DNA of 64,000 bases, from positions 1-64,000 of the forward strand of contig CANQNT010000007.1 of the NCBI GenBank assembly GCA_947625255.1, given 5' to 3'. The stretch comes from an uncultured Acetatifactor sp. (lineage in GTDB: Bacteria; Bacillota; Clostridia; Lachnospirales; Lachnospiraceae). The position numbers were made by a program, and so were the translations under genes. Under the pieces are notes generated by a model, which worked only from the letters and a program-made list of their open reading frames with translations, did not search any database and was not told the origin of the DNA. The number at the start of each line of letters is the position of its first letter. Within the stretch, counting starts at the first letter, position 1. Of this stretch, positions 41,254-47,985 are shown in pieces.

Positions 41254-41831
41254 TCCTCATCGTCTCCTTCCTCTATCTCCCAGCCGTACCGGTCCGCCAG
41301 ATAACATTCCCGGCAGCAGTATTTCCGATCCTTGCTTTTCCACTGGTTAAAGACTGCCCCGCAGTATTTGCAGACAGCTGTCTTCCCGCCTGTGCTTTTC
41401 CGGTCCTCATATTTGAACTCCTCGTGGCAGCGGTCGCAGCAGAACTTCTTCCTTCCTGGCGGCACCGGTGCGCCGCAGTTCTGGCACTTGGGTGTCTGCG
41501 GCTTTGCCGATGAGCTGCCCACGCTGATGTACAGGCGGCAGTTTCCCTCGGTCGGAAGCCCCAGCTCATGGCAGTAGTCTGTGATCTGTGCCTCTGGCAT
41601 CCCTGTTTGTTCTGCAATTTCAGCAATGCTCACCCCGTCAAGCCGGAGCCTGCGCACCTCTTCCCGGTCAGGGTCAAAGGCATCTCCGTCTTCCAGTACG
41701 CCGTCGGCGCCGATCCGCTCGGAAAGCCCCTGCTTATAACCCTTATAGTTTTCTGACAGGAGCGGTTCCAAGAGAGCGGTATCCACAGGGGTGATGTACT
41801 GTAAGGCTTCATCCAGTTCACTCTCATCCAT
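41250..41831 (-). CDS. HTH and double zinc-finger protein
   Basis: 193 residues. A helix-turn-helix of the Sigma-70 r4/resolvase style (LDGVSIAEIAEQTGMPEAQI) lies near residue 70. Two treble-clef-like clusters follow: CQNCGAPVPPGRKKFCCDRC and CKYCGAVFNQWKSKDRKYCC. It is probably a DNA-binding regulator. The stop overlaps the next gene by four bases and the start overlaps the previous stop, so it is in the methylase operon. Confidence 0.72.
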   Translation of the reverse strand: MDESELDEALQYITPVDTALLEPLLSENYKGYKQGLSERIGADGVLEDGDAFDPDREEVRRLRLDGVSIAEIAEQTGMPEAQITDYCHELGLPTEGNCRLYISVGSSSAKPQTPKCQNCGAPVPPGRKKFCCDRCHEEFKYEDRKSTGGKTAVCKYCGAVFNQWKSKDRKYCCRECYLADRYGWEIEEGDDEE

Positions 41832-42180
41832 CCGTATCCTCTCCCTTCTCCGTCTCCGGATTCTTCGCCCTCGCCCGGTTTGCGCAGGCGCGGCTGCAAT
41901 ACTTCCTCGGCCTCGGTGACTCCCGGCTTGCCAGGAACTCCCTCCCGCACTGCGGGCACACCGCTGTCCGTGTGCTCGTCCAGTTCTGTGGGGACGGGTG
42001 TTTTGAATGCCACCGGCTCCTGCACTTGTCCGAGCAGAACTTCCTCGGCCTTCCGGTATGGTTCTGTTCTATCGGCTTGCCGCATTCCAGGCACATCTTT
42101 TTCACACTGTCTCCCGCCAGCTCTTCCAAAGCGCCATCAGGGAACAGGTCTGCCATCAGCAGTTCCATCGTTGGCTTCAA
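41824..42180 (-). CDS. Zinc-finger protein
   Basis: 118 residues if the TTG at 42180 is used (GAGGTGAGTG upstream); the ATG at 42168 is an alternative, and the frame is open to 42261. It has two Cys4 clusters: CLECGKPIEQNHTGRPRKFC...C and CPQCGREFLASRESPRPRKY with a CSRAC end. It is similar in style to the next gene, so the two may come from a common zinc-finger ancestor. It is the first gene of the operon that runs to the cytosine methylase. Confidence 0.65.
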   Translation of the reverse strand: MKPTMELLMADLFPDGALEELAGDSVKKMCLECGKPIEQNHTGRPRKFCSDKCRSRWHSKHPSPQNWTSTRTAVCPQCGREFLASRESPRPRKYCSRACANRARAKNPETEKGEDTDG

Positions 42181-42189
42181 AACACTCAC

Positions 42190-42604
42190 CTCACTTTCAA
42201 GCTGTCTAAAACATGGGGTACAAGCCCATGCTGCGTCAAAACTCGGTGGCGCGGTTTCCATGCTGCGCCGTAAGTCCTGCCGTTTTGGTAAAAAACATCA
42301 AAAAACACAATAAAAAATATTTGATTCCGCCCACCAAACCGATGCATTTTCTTCAACAGTTCAGCGGAATATCTGATTCATCCGAATCATGCCAAAACCC
42401 ACGATTTTCATTGATTTTTGAGCGAAATTCATGGGTTTTCGTAAAATCCGGCTTGATTTTTATACATTCTGATTTCGCGCCCGCAGCCCCAGCCGGGGCC
42501 GGGGCCTATGAAATTTGCGAAAATGAACACGAGAGGCCGCACCGTTCCACGGCAGGAAAGGTTTTAGAGATTCAGACCGGGCCCTGGGGTGGGTCGTGTG
42601 CGTG
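42190..42604. other. 415-bp non-coding region, GC-rich palindromes
   Basis: No convincing gene on either strand. The middle is AT-rich, with homopolymer runs (42298-42320) and ATTTTTGAGCG/TTCATGGG motifs. The right part has a GC palindrome (CCCCAGCCGGGGCCGGGG around 42488-42506) and GGGCCCTGGGG at 42580-42590. It separates the transglycosylase gene from the methylase operon and should contain that operon's promoter. A cos or replication-origin role cannot be shown. Confidence 0.5.
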
Positions 42605-43438
42605 TCACTCGTCGTAGATGTCTGTTCTGATCCTCCCGGCGATTTCCAGCACCGTGTCCGAATATGGACTTCCTGCTTCGCCCTTGTTCCAGTAGTTCCG
42701 GTAAGCTCCAGTCACACCGTAGTGATAGGCAGTCAGCACCTCTTCCTGGGAGCCGAACCGCCCGAACAGCTCCACAAGGTAGTCGATGCCTGCGTTGATG
42801 TTGAGGTAGGGGTTCATGAACGCTTCGTCTGACAGTGGGTTGCCCAGCCGCTCGGAATGGAGCGAGGGGATAACCTGCATGTAGCCGACCGCTCCGCTCG
42901 TACTCACAGCGTCGTACTTGTAACCGCTCTCCACCTCAATCATTGCCAGCACCATTGGGTAGTCGATGTCGTTCTGCGTGCACAAGGCGTAGGTGTACAC
43001 CTGCACAGCGTCGGGAAAGTAGCCGCCCGTCAGCTCGTACTCCTCTGGTATGTCGTAGTGGTACCAGCCCTCCAGTGTGTCCTCGCCCCAGTCAAGGGAC
43101 GTGGTGGTGAAGGGGTACTCCAATCCCGACAGGTCGGGGATGTCGTGGTTTACGGCTTCCTCTGTGTCAGCCTCTGTTGCTGCGATCTCCGTGGTGGGAC
43201 TTTCTGTATCCTCGGTTTCTGTAGATGAGCTTGTTTCGCCCTCTGTAGAACCTGCCGTATTTTCGGCCTCCAAATAAGCCCCATTTTCCGATACCTCGGT
43301 ATTGGCATCTTCCGTTTTTGCCCCACATGACCTGACAGCCGCAATAACGAAAATAATCGCTGCCAATAAAACAGCGATTACTCCGATTCTGCGATATAGG
43401 GCTATTCTGCGTTTTCTTTGTCTTTGATAGTTCGTCAT
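42605..43438 (-). CDS. Membrane-anchored lytic transglycosylase
   Basis: 277 residues. A basic N-terminus is followed by one transmembrane helix (residues ~18-35), a Thr/Ser/Glu-rich linker (~45-100), then an SLT domain: catalytic Glu in VLAMIEVESGYKYDAVSTSG, then VGYMQVIPSLHSERLG and NINAGIDYLVELFG. It would sit outside the membrane and cut peptidoglycan glycan strands. It is far from the lysis cassette and resembles the VirB1-type hydrolases of conjugative elements, so it may locally open the wall for DNA transfer or act in superinfection control (inference). Confidence 0.85.
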   Translation of the reverse strand: MTNYQRQRKRRIALYRRIGVIAVLLAAIIFVIAAVRSCGAKTEDANTEVSENGAYLEAENTAGSTEGETSSSTETEDTESPTTEIAATEADTEEAVNHDIPDLSGLEYPFTTTSLDWGEDTLEGWYHYDIPEEYELTGGYFPDAVQVYTYALCTQNDIDYPMVLAMIEVESGYKYDAVSTSGAVGYMQVIPSLHSERLGNPLSDEAFMNPYLNINAGIDYLVELFGRFGSQEEVLTAYHYGVTGAYRNYWNKGEAGSPYSDTVLEIAGRIRTDIYDE

Positions 43439-43501
43439 ATAGTGAAATCCTCCAATCTCAAATTCTCGTATTTTTCAATATCCCGATAAATCACCTTTTT
43501 T

Positions 43502-43867
43502 TCAGTAGTGATATTCAGGAATTATATCCTCAGTCAGCGTTTTACGGTCATGACACTCTTTACAGAGTGCCTGGTAATTATTCTCATCCCAGAATAGCTT
43601 CGGATCACCGCGATGCGGAATAATGTGATCCGTCACAGTCGCCTTTCTGTACACAGGCGGTTTTTTCGCCATGCATCTGACGCATAATGGGTGGCTTTGC
43701 AGATACCGCTTCGAGACCTTTTCCCATCTTCGGTCGTATCCCGCTTTTCTCGCTGACCGCACCGCTTCTGGGTGCATTGCCTTGTGTTTTTCGCAGTACC
43801 GCTTTCCCGGTTCGACCAGTTCCGGACAGCCGGGATGCTGACACGGAACTTTCGGTTTATACGGCAT
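43502..43867 (-). CDS. HNH endonuclease of the packaging type
   Basis: 121 residues. Two Cys clusters near the start (CQHPGCPELVEPGKRYCEKH), then WEKVSKRYLQSHPLCVRCMA and the HNH core VTDHIIPHRGDPKLFWDENN and CKECHDRKT. This HNH type normally sits directly upstream of a P27 small terminase and is needed for cos cutting in several phages. Here it is separated from the terminase by the 16-kb accessory island. It follows the MetK gene by three bases. Confidence 0.85.
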   Translation of the reverse strand: MPYKPKVPCQHPGCPELVEPGKRYCEKHKAMHPEAVRSARKAGYDRRWEKVSKRYLQSHPLCVRCMAKKPPVYRKATVTDHIIPHRGDPKLFWDENNYQALCKECHDRKTLTEDIIPEYHY

Positions 43868-43870
43868 GGC

Positions 43871-44947
43871 TCACTGCTCCCACGGCATATCCGGGTTTGT
43901 GAAATGCCCATATGCCGAAATCGTGTTGTAATCCACATCCAGGAGATGCAGATTTTTGATAATCCCTCTCGGAGTCAGGTCATAGCTGTCTTTCACGTAA
44001 GCCTGGATAAAATCAATCGGCTGGATCTCCGTACCGAAGCAGTCGATGGCAATTCCCACAGGCTCGGCAACTCCGATAGCGTAGGAAAGCTGAATCTCAC
44101 ACTTGTCCGCATATCCGGCAAGCACGATGTCCCTTGCGATTTTCCTTGCCATATATGCCGCGGAACGGTCAACTTTGGTCGGGTCCTTTCCCGACATTGC
44201 TCCGCCACCGATTCTTCCGATGCCGCCATAGGTGTCGCAGGCAAGTTTGCGGCCGGTCACACCGCAGTCCGCCCAGCTCCCGCCTTTAACAAAGCGGCCA
44301 GTCGGATTGATGAGCTTGTCAAAGTCAGAATTGAGACCGTAATCAGAAGCCGCCATAATCATGAGAGTTTCCACAATCGTGCGGAAATCGGACGGCTCCA
44401 CATCCTCGCTGTGCTGCACGGAACACAGAAATGTAGTGATCCTGCCGCTGTCATAATCAAAGCTGACCTGTGCCTTGGCATCCGCACGGAACATCCTCGA
44501 AGGATGGTGATTCAGCAACTTCAAAAACCGTGTCGCCACGATATAGGGAATGGGTAGAAGCTCCGGGGTTTCATTAGTGGCGTAGCCATACATGATTCCC
44601 TGGTCACCCGCTCCGCCCTTATCAACGCCGAGTGCGATGTCGGGAGACTGTGCCTCCACCATGATGCCGATATCATAAGGTGCGGCATAGATGGGATCGT
44701 AAATGAACCCTGTCTTGTCCCTGCCGATACGGTCAAACACCTCGTCCACCAGCTTACGGTAATCCGGCTGGTGCTTGCTTGTCAGCTCCCCGGCAATAAT
44801 GATGTGGTTGTTTTTGATAAGGACTTCAATCGCTACTCGGCTTTCCTTATCGTGGGCAAGGCAGTCGGTCACCACAGCGTCTGCTATCTGATCCGCCAGC
44901 TTATCCGGATGACCGTTGCTGACCTGTTCGCTTGTATATACATTCAT
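43871..44947 (-). CDS. metK: S-adenosylmethionine synthetase
   Basis: 358 residues, slightly shorter than bacterial MetK (about 380-400). The methionine/ATP-binding start is EQVSNGHPDKLADQIADAVV; further motifs are GGAGDQGIMYGYATNETPEL, GRFVKGGSWADCGVTGRKLA, and GGGAMSGKDPTKVDRSAAYM. It makes SAM from methionine and ATP. In this phage it probably boosts SAM for the two encoded DNA methylases, or keeps SAM up against host SAM-depleting conditions. It is in one run with a DUF6378 gene and the HNH gene. The ATG overlaps the preceding stop by four bases. Confidence 0.93.
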   Translation of the reverse strand: MNVYTSEQVSNGHPDKLADQIADAVVTDCLAHDKESRVAIEVLIKNNHIIIAGELTSKHQPDYRKLVDEVFDRIGRDKTGFIYDPIYAAPYDIGIMVEAQSPDIALGVDKGGAGDQGIMYGYATNETPELLPIPYIVATRFLKLLNHHPSRMFRADAKAQVSFDYDSGRITTFLCSVQHSEDVEPSDFRTIVETLMIMAASDYGLNSDFDKLINPTGRFVKGGSWADCGVTGRKLACDTYGGIGRIGGGAMSGKDPTKVDRSAAYMARKIARDIVLAGYADKCEIQLSYAIGVAEPVGIAIDCFGTEIQPIDFIQAYVKDSYDLTPRGIIKNLHLLDVDYNTISAYGHFTNPDMPWEQ

Positions 44948-45441
44948 TCCACATCCTCCTCGCCAACTTCAAATTCACGGTTCAGCCATGCAAGGCACTT
45001 CTCACGGCTGTCGAATTCCTCCATCCAGTAATCGCCGGTGGTGTTGTCAATGCCAATCCAGCCAGCCTTGGTAGCAACGCAAAAGCGGCCTCTCGGAGTA
45101 CCATCTTTCCCCTGTGCCAGAAAATGCTTTCCATAGGAGCGGTTCATGATGAGCGGATCGGTTTGCTTATCCTGTTTCCGCTCCTCTGCAGCAATCTCAC
45201 CGCCGCAGGCGGCATAACCCGCAAGGTCGATGTAGCTGTCCTCGCTCTCACCAGCATAAATGCGGGCAATCTTAACGAGTGCCATCATCATTGCCACATC
45301 CCGTTTCAGGAACAGCTCCCCGCGATATGCACTCCACAGCTCTGCTATCTTGCTGAAGTTGTCCTCCGGGTTACCGTACTGTTCATTTCTGTCCTGGCAG
45401 ACGCACTTTTTTGCAGCGTCCAAAATCTCTTCACGCTTCAT
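44944..45441 (-). CDS. DUF6378 phage protein
   Basis: 165 residues. Residues 1-85 (MKREEILDAAKKCVCQDRNE, QYGNPEDNFSKIAELWSAYR, SYIDLAGYAACGGEI) match DUF6378, a helical domain frequent in phages and sometimes related to MazG-like nucleotide metabolism; no activity is shown. A C-terminal segment (WIGIDNTTGDYWMEEFDSRE) is extra. The ATG at 45441 lies inside the end of the MazF-like gene with GAGGAGGTTTC upstream. Confidence 0.78.
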   Translation of the reverse strand: MKREEILDAAKKCVCQDRNEQYGNPEDNFSKIAELWSAYRGELFLKRDVAMMMALVKIARIYAGESEDSYIDLAGYAACGGEIAAEERKQDKQTDPLIMNRSYGKHFLAQGKDGTPRGRFCVATKAGWIGIDNTTGDYWMEEFDSREKCLAWLNREFEVGEEDVE

Positions 45442-45907
45442 TTGAAACCTCCTCGTGATTGTTAATGCCAAGCTGCACCATCACAGCCTGTGTCAGCTTT
45501 TCCCTGGTAGCCGGGTCTGTAATCTCACCGACCCTGCTTAAGAGCCGATGCTTATCAATCGTGGTCATCTGCTCCATGAGCGCCAGTGATTCCTTGCTCT
45601 TATCCCAACCCTCAATCTTTCCGATCAACACATGGGACGGCAGTTCCAGCTTCTTCATTTTCGTAGTGAACGGAACCACAGTCACAATGTTGGAAAACCG
45701 GTTGTTCTGGTCGTTGCTCATAACAAGAACCGGACGCTCGCCTTCCTGCACAGAGGAATAGGGATGACTTCCAAGCTGCGCATACCAGACTTCCCACTGT
45801 CGGACATCCCTGGGGCGCGGTTTATTACGGTCAAGCCAGTCGCGGCAGGCGTCCGGGTTATCAAGCGTCGGTATCCTCCTGGACCTATGTTTGCTTCGTT
45901 TGCCCAT
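45431..45907 (-). CDS. PemK/MazF-like protein
   Basis: 158 residues. The N-terminal ~40 are basic; the rest follows the PemK/MazF fold: VRQWEVWYAQLGSHPYSSVQ, EGERPVLVMSNDQNNRFSNI, VTVVPFTTKMKKLELPSHVL, then LMEQMTTIDKHRL. MazF toxins are sequence-specific mRNA endonucleases. No antitoxin gene is adjacent. In phages such proteins may be modified regulators rather than toxins. The start follows AAAGGATGGTGAG. A terminator-like hairpin at 45942-45980 marks it as the first gene of its transcript. Confidence 0.82.
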   Translation of the reverse strand: MGKRSKHRSRRIPTLDNPDACRDWLDRNKPRPRDVRQWEVWYAQLGSHPYSSVQEGERPVLVMSNDQNNRFSNIVTVVPFTTKMKKLELPSHVLIGKIEGWDKSKESLALMEQMTTIDKHRLLSRVGEITDPATREKLTQAVMVQLGINNHEEVSNEA

Positions 45908-45941
45908 TCGTTCTCACCATCCTTTCGATTTCCGGGCATAA

Positions 45942-45980
45942 AGAAAGCCCTCGCAGGATTTCTCCCGTGAAGGCTTCTCA
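45942..45980 (-). terminator. Terminator between the DUF559 nuclease and MazF-like genes
   Basis: AAGCCTTC and GAGGGCTT pair on the minus strand with an inner CGGGA/TCCTG helix and a GAAA loop, followed by TCTTT. It lies between the stop of the nuclease gene (46060) and the MazF-like start (45907). Confidence 0.65.
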
Positions 45981-46059
45981 GTGCGATTTTTAAATCTATT
46001 TTCACTAATGCCATTTTACCATATAGGGCTGGTGGCCTCAAGGTGGCTTAGGGGTGAAC

Positions 46060-46719
46060 TCAGGGTGAACTGGGGTGAACTGAGGTGGCTTTTTTATTTC
46101 TCTCCCTCAAAACCGCTTCTATAGCAGGCAGGAGCTTTGTCACGTTCGTGTTTATGTTCTCCGAATCTATATGAATGACCTGCCAGCCCTCACCCAGCTT
46201 CATTACCACAACCTCATCCCGTATCTGTTGCTTCTTGAGATCCTCACGCCTGTGAAACGGTCGACCATCAATCTCAAGTGCGACACGGTACTTCGGAATG
46301 ACAAAATCCACAGAATACTCATAAATCTTGACTTGGTGGTGGACTACAACACCCCTCCGCAAAAGCTCCAAGGCGGTCATCACCTCTTCCGTGCTTTGAA
46401 ACCAGCCGGGAGTGCCGATTTTCTTTCTCACTTGTTCTATTGCCGGTTGATATGGTCCTATGTCCGTTATCTTGGAAATCCGCTTGACAGCATTCTCAAG
46501 GCGTTTCTCTTTTTTATCCGTCTGCAAAGCATCCTTCTCCAACCTTGCCTGCTCCCTGGCATACGCTCTGCACTCCTTGCAGACATAATCCACGCCCCGC
46601 ACGTATTTCCACAGTGGCACAGGCGCGCCACAGATTTTGCAGGGTGGGTAATACCACATATTTTTGTGACTGTCCTTTTCCATCGGGATGCCGTCCTCTA
46701 TCGCTTCGTTATAGCTCAT
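46060..46719 (-). CDS. DUF559/Vsr-like endonuclease with zinc finger
   Basis: 219 residues. An N-terminal CKICGAPVPLWKYVRGVDYV C cluster with a further CKEC gives a zinc-binding domain, then a basic helix. The C-terminal ~110 residues have the DUF559/restriction-endonuclease fold: IYEYSVDFVIPKYRVALEID, GRPFHRREDLKKQQIRDEVV. Key acids are Asp in VDFVI and Glu-Asp in ALEIDG. The ATG at 46719 lies inside the preceding gene's end, GGAGG upstream. Its role (recombination, packaging or defence) is unknown. Confidence 0.8.
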   Translation of the reverse strand: MSYNEAIEDGIPMEKDSHKNMWYYPPCKICGAPVPLWKYVRGVDYVCKECRAYAREQARLEKDALQTDKKEKRLENAVKRISKITDIGPYQPAIEQVRKKIGTPGWFQSTEEVMTALELLRRGVVVHHQVKIYEYSVDFVIPKYRVALEIDGRPFHRREDLKKQQIRDEVVVMKLGEGWQVIHIDSENINTNVTKLLPAIEAVLRERNKKATSVHPSSP

Positions 46720-47140
46720 CGAATTTGCCCTCCTCCAGCTTTTCAAAGTTGAACATTGCTCTGTCATGTATTCTCAACACCCAGCGTTTGGTGTAATTCA
46801 GCTTCTTTGCAACCTCTCCCCACGTCATCAGCATAAGGTACCGATAACGGAGAACAAGCCTCTCATTGGCACATTCCAGCTTGTCAATCTCAAGCCCTAC
46901 TTCAAACTTCATGTTTCCGAGGGTAATCAGATCCTCACTAATTTCGTTTTCCAAATCCATAATCTTGTTTGAATATCGCTCAAAAGGCGCATCCGTATTC
47001 CTCGTAGCGTTATAATGCTCTTTGAAATCACAGCCCGTAATGCTCATTGACAGCTCCCTGTAGCTTTCAAGCTCCGCTTTCTTTGAAACTATCTGCTGAT
47101 TGAATCGGTTAACCTGTTCTAAGTATTCTTTAGCAGTCAT
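46709..47140 (-). CDS. DUF1492-like phage regulator
   Basis: 143 residues, fully helical: MTAKEYLEQVNRFNQQIVSK, then ERLVLRYRYLMLMTWGEVAK, KLNYTKRWVLRIHDRAMFNF. The C-terminal part is a helix-turn-helix of the sigma-70 region 4 type. It fits DUF1492/ArpU/RinA-like proteins, which activate the late operon in many Firmicutes phages and lie just before the packaging genes. It overlaps the preceding 76-residue gene by eleven bases. Confidence 0.8.
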   Translation of the reverse strand: MTAKEYLEQVNRFNQQIVSKKAELESYRELSMSITGCDFKEHYNATRNTDAPFERYSNKIMDLENEISEDLITLGNMKFEVGLEIDKLECANERLVLRYRYLMLMTWGEVAKKLNYTKRWVLRIHDRAMFNFEKLEEGKFDEL

Positions 47141-47360
47141 AATAGCCCACCTCCCCCCGCAGCTTGTCCATCAGCCACTCACCGTCCAGTGTGGTCAACG
47201 CATTAAACCACTGGGAGCGGAAGAACCTCTCACAGTCCCGCTTCATACGCTGCGCACTGTCATAATTAGGGTTCCTTTTCAGTCCCCTCAGCGCACTGCG
47301 GTAATCGTTCGCCGCCTGCTTAATAATGGCATTCGCCAGTCTCTCATAACCGTCCACCAT
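47130..47360 (-). CDS. Small phage protein upstream of the late regulator
   Basis: 76 residues (MVDGYERLANAIIKQAANDY, RSALRGLKRNPNYDSAQRMK, FFRSQWFNALTTLDGEWLMD). Helical; no named family. It is often seen near DUF1492-type regulators in Clostridia phages. Its promoter region (47361-47466) contains a motif (CAGTG repeats with GTATCTA) shared with 55231-55280. Confidence 0.68.
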   Translation of the reverse strand: MVDGYERLANAIIKQAANDYRSALRGLKRNPNYDSAQRMKRDCERFFRSQWFNALTTLDGEWLMDKLRGEVGYYDC

Positions 47361-47466
47361 ACAAACCTCTCTTTCTGAAACTGAAATTCTTAAGGTTTCC
47401 CATCGTTTCAGCGAGGCAGTGAGGCAGTGTATCTATGTAATCAAAGTCTCTTTGTTATCTTCGTAA

Positions 47467-47751
47467 TCAGTGAACGGAGCCCTCAAGGATGCTCCGTACC
47501 TCGTCAACCGAGCGGACAACATAAGCTTCTCCGCCCGCCGCAAGGATTTTCCGGATGGTCGCCTCCTGCAAAGCAGTCGGCCTGCCTGTCGCGGTCTTGA
47601 CCTCAAAGCCATAGAAGCGCCCATCCACACAGGCAATAATATCTGGTATGCCGGCCGTGCCGTACATCCCGCCATGCTCTTTCCAGCAGAAGCAGTTTGG
47701 CAGTGTCCGCAAATATTTCATGATTGCAGCCACAATATCTTTCTCTAACAT
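47467..47751 (-). CDS. VRR-NUC domain nuclease
   Basis: 94 residues (MLEKDIVAAIMKYLRTLPNC, GTAGIPDIIACVDGRFYGFE, VKTATGRPTALQEATIRKIL). The GIPD...EVK core is the VRR-NUC/restriction-like nuclease signature, probably cutting branched DNA during replication or packaging. The ATG at 47751 with GAAGGGAGTGCTTT is the start; the extension to 47847 runs through the CG-rich repeat. Preceded by dispersed element copy B. Confidence 0.88.
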   Translation of the reverse strand: MLEKDIVAAIMKYLRTLPNCFCWKEHGGMYGTAGIPDIIACVDGRFYGFEVKTATGRPTALQEATIRKILAAGGEAYVVRSVDEVRSILEGSVH

Positions 47752-47803
47752 AAAGCACTCCCTTCTTGATACCTTTTCTGTGTCCTGTTTCCTTGTTTCC
47801 GCC

Positions 47804-47915
47804 GTTTTTATAGCTTCGCGTATATACGCGCGCACGCGCACGCGCACGTATAAAAAAATTAATTTTCCGCGATAGCTCTAGTATCAGAAAAAGAAAAGTA
47901 ACAGTAACAAGTAAC
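47804..47915. repeat. Dispersed element, copy B
   Basis: Same order as copy A at 12303-12417: GTTT-CCG-TTTTT, an alternating CG-rich tract (47819-47849), an AT-rich spacer, TAGCTCTAGTATCA and AAGTAACAGTAACAAGTAAC (47896-47915). It lies between the primase-helicase stop and the VRR-NUC start, again upstream of a gene in the transcription direction. Confidence 0.75.
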
Positions 47916-47985
47916 AAAAACATAAATCATTTCACTGTGATAATTCCCCGGTTGGCTGCGCCGCCGACCAGCCGGGGAACCATCG

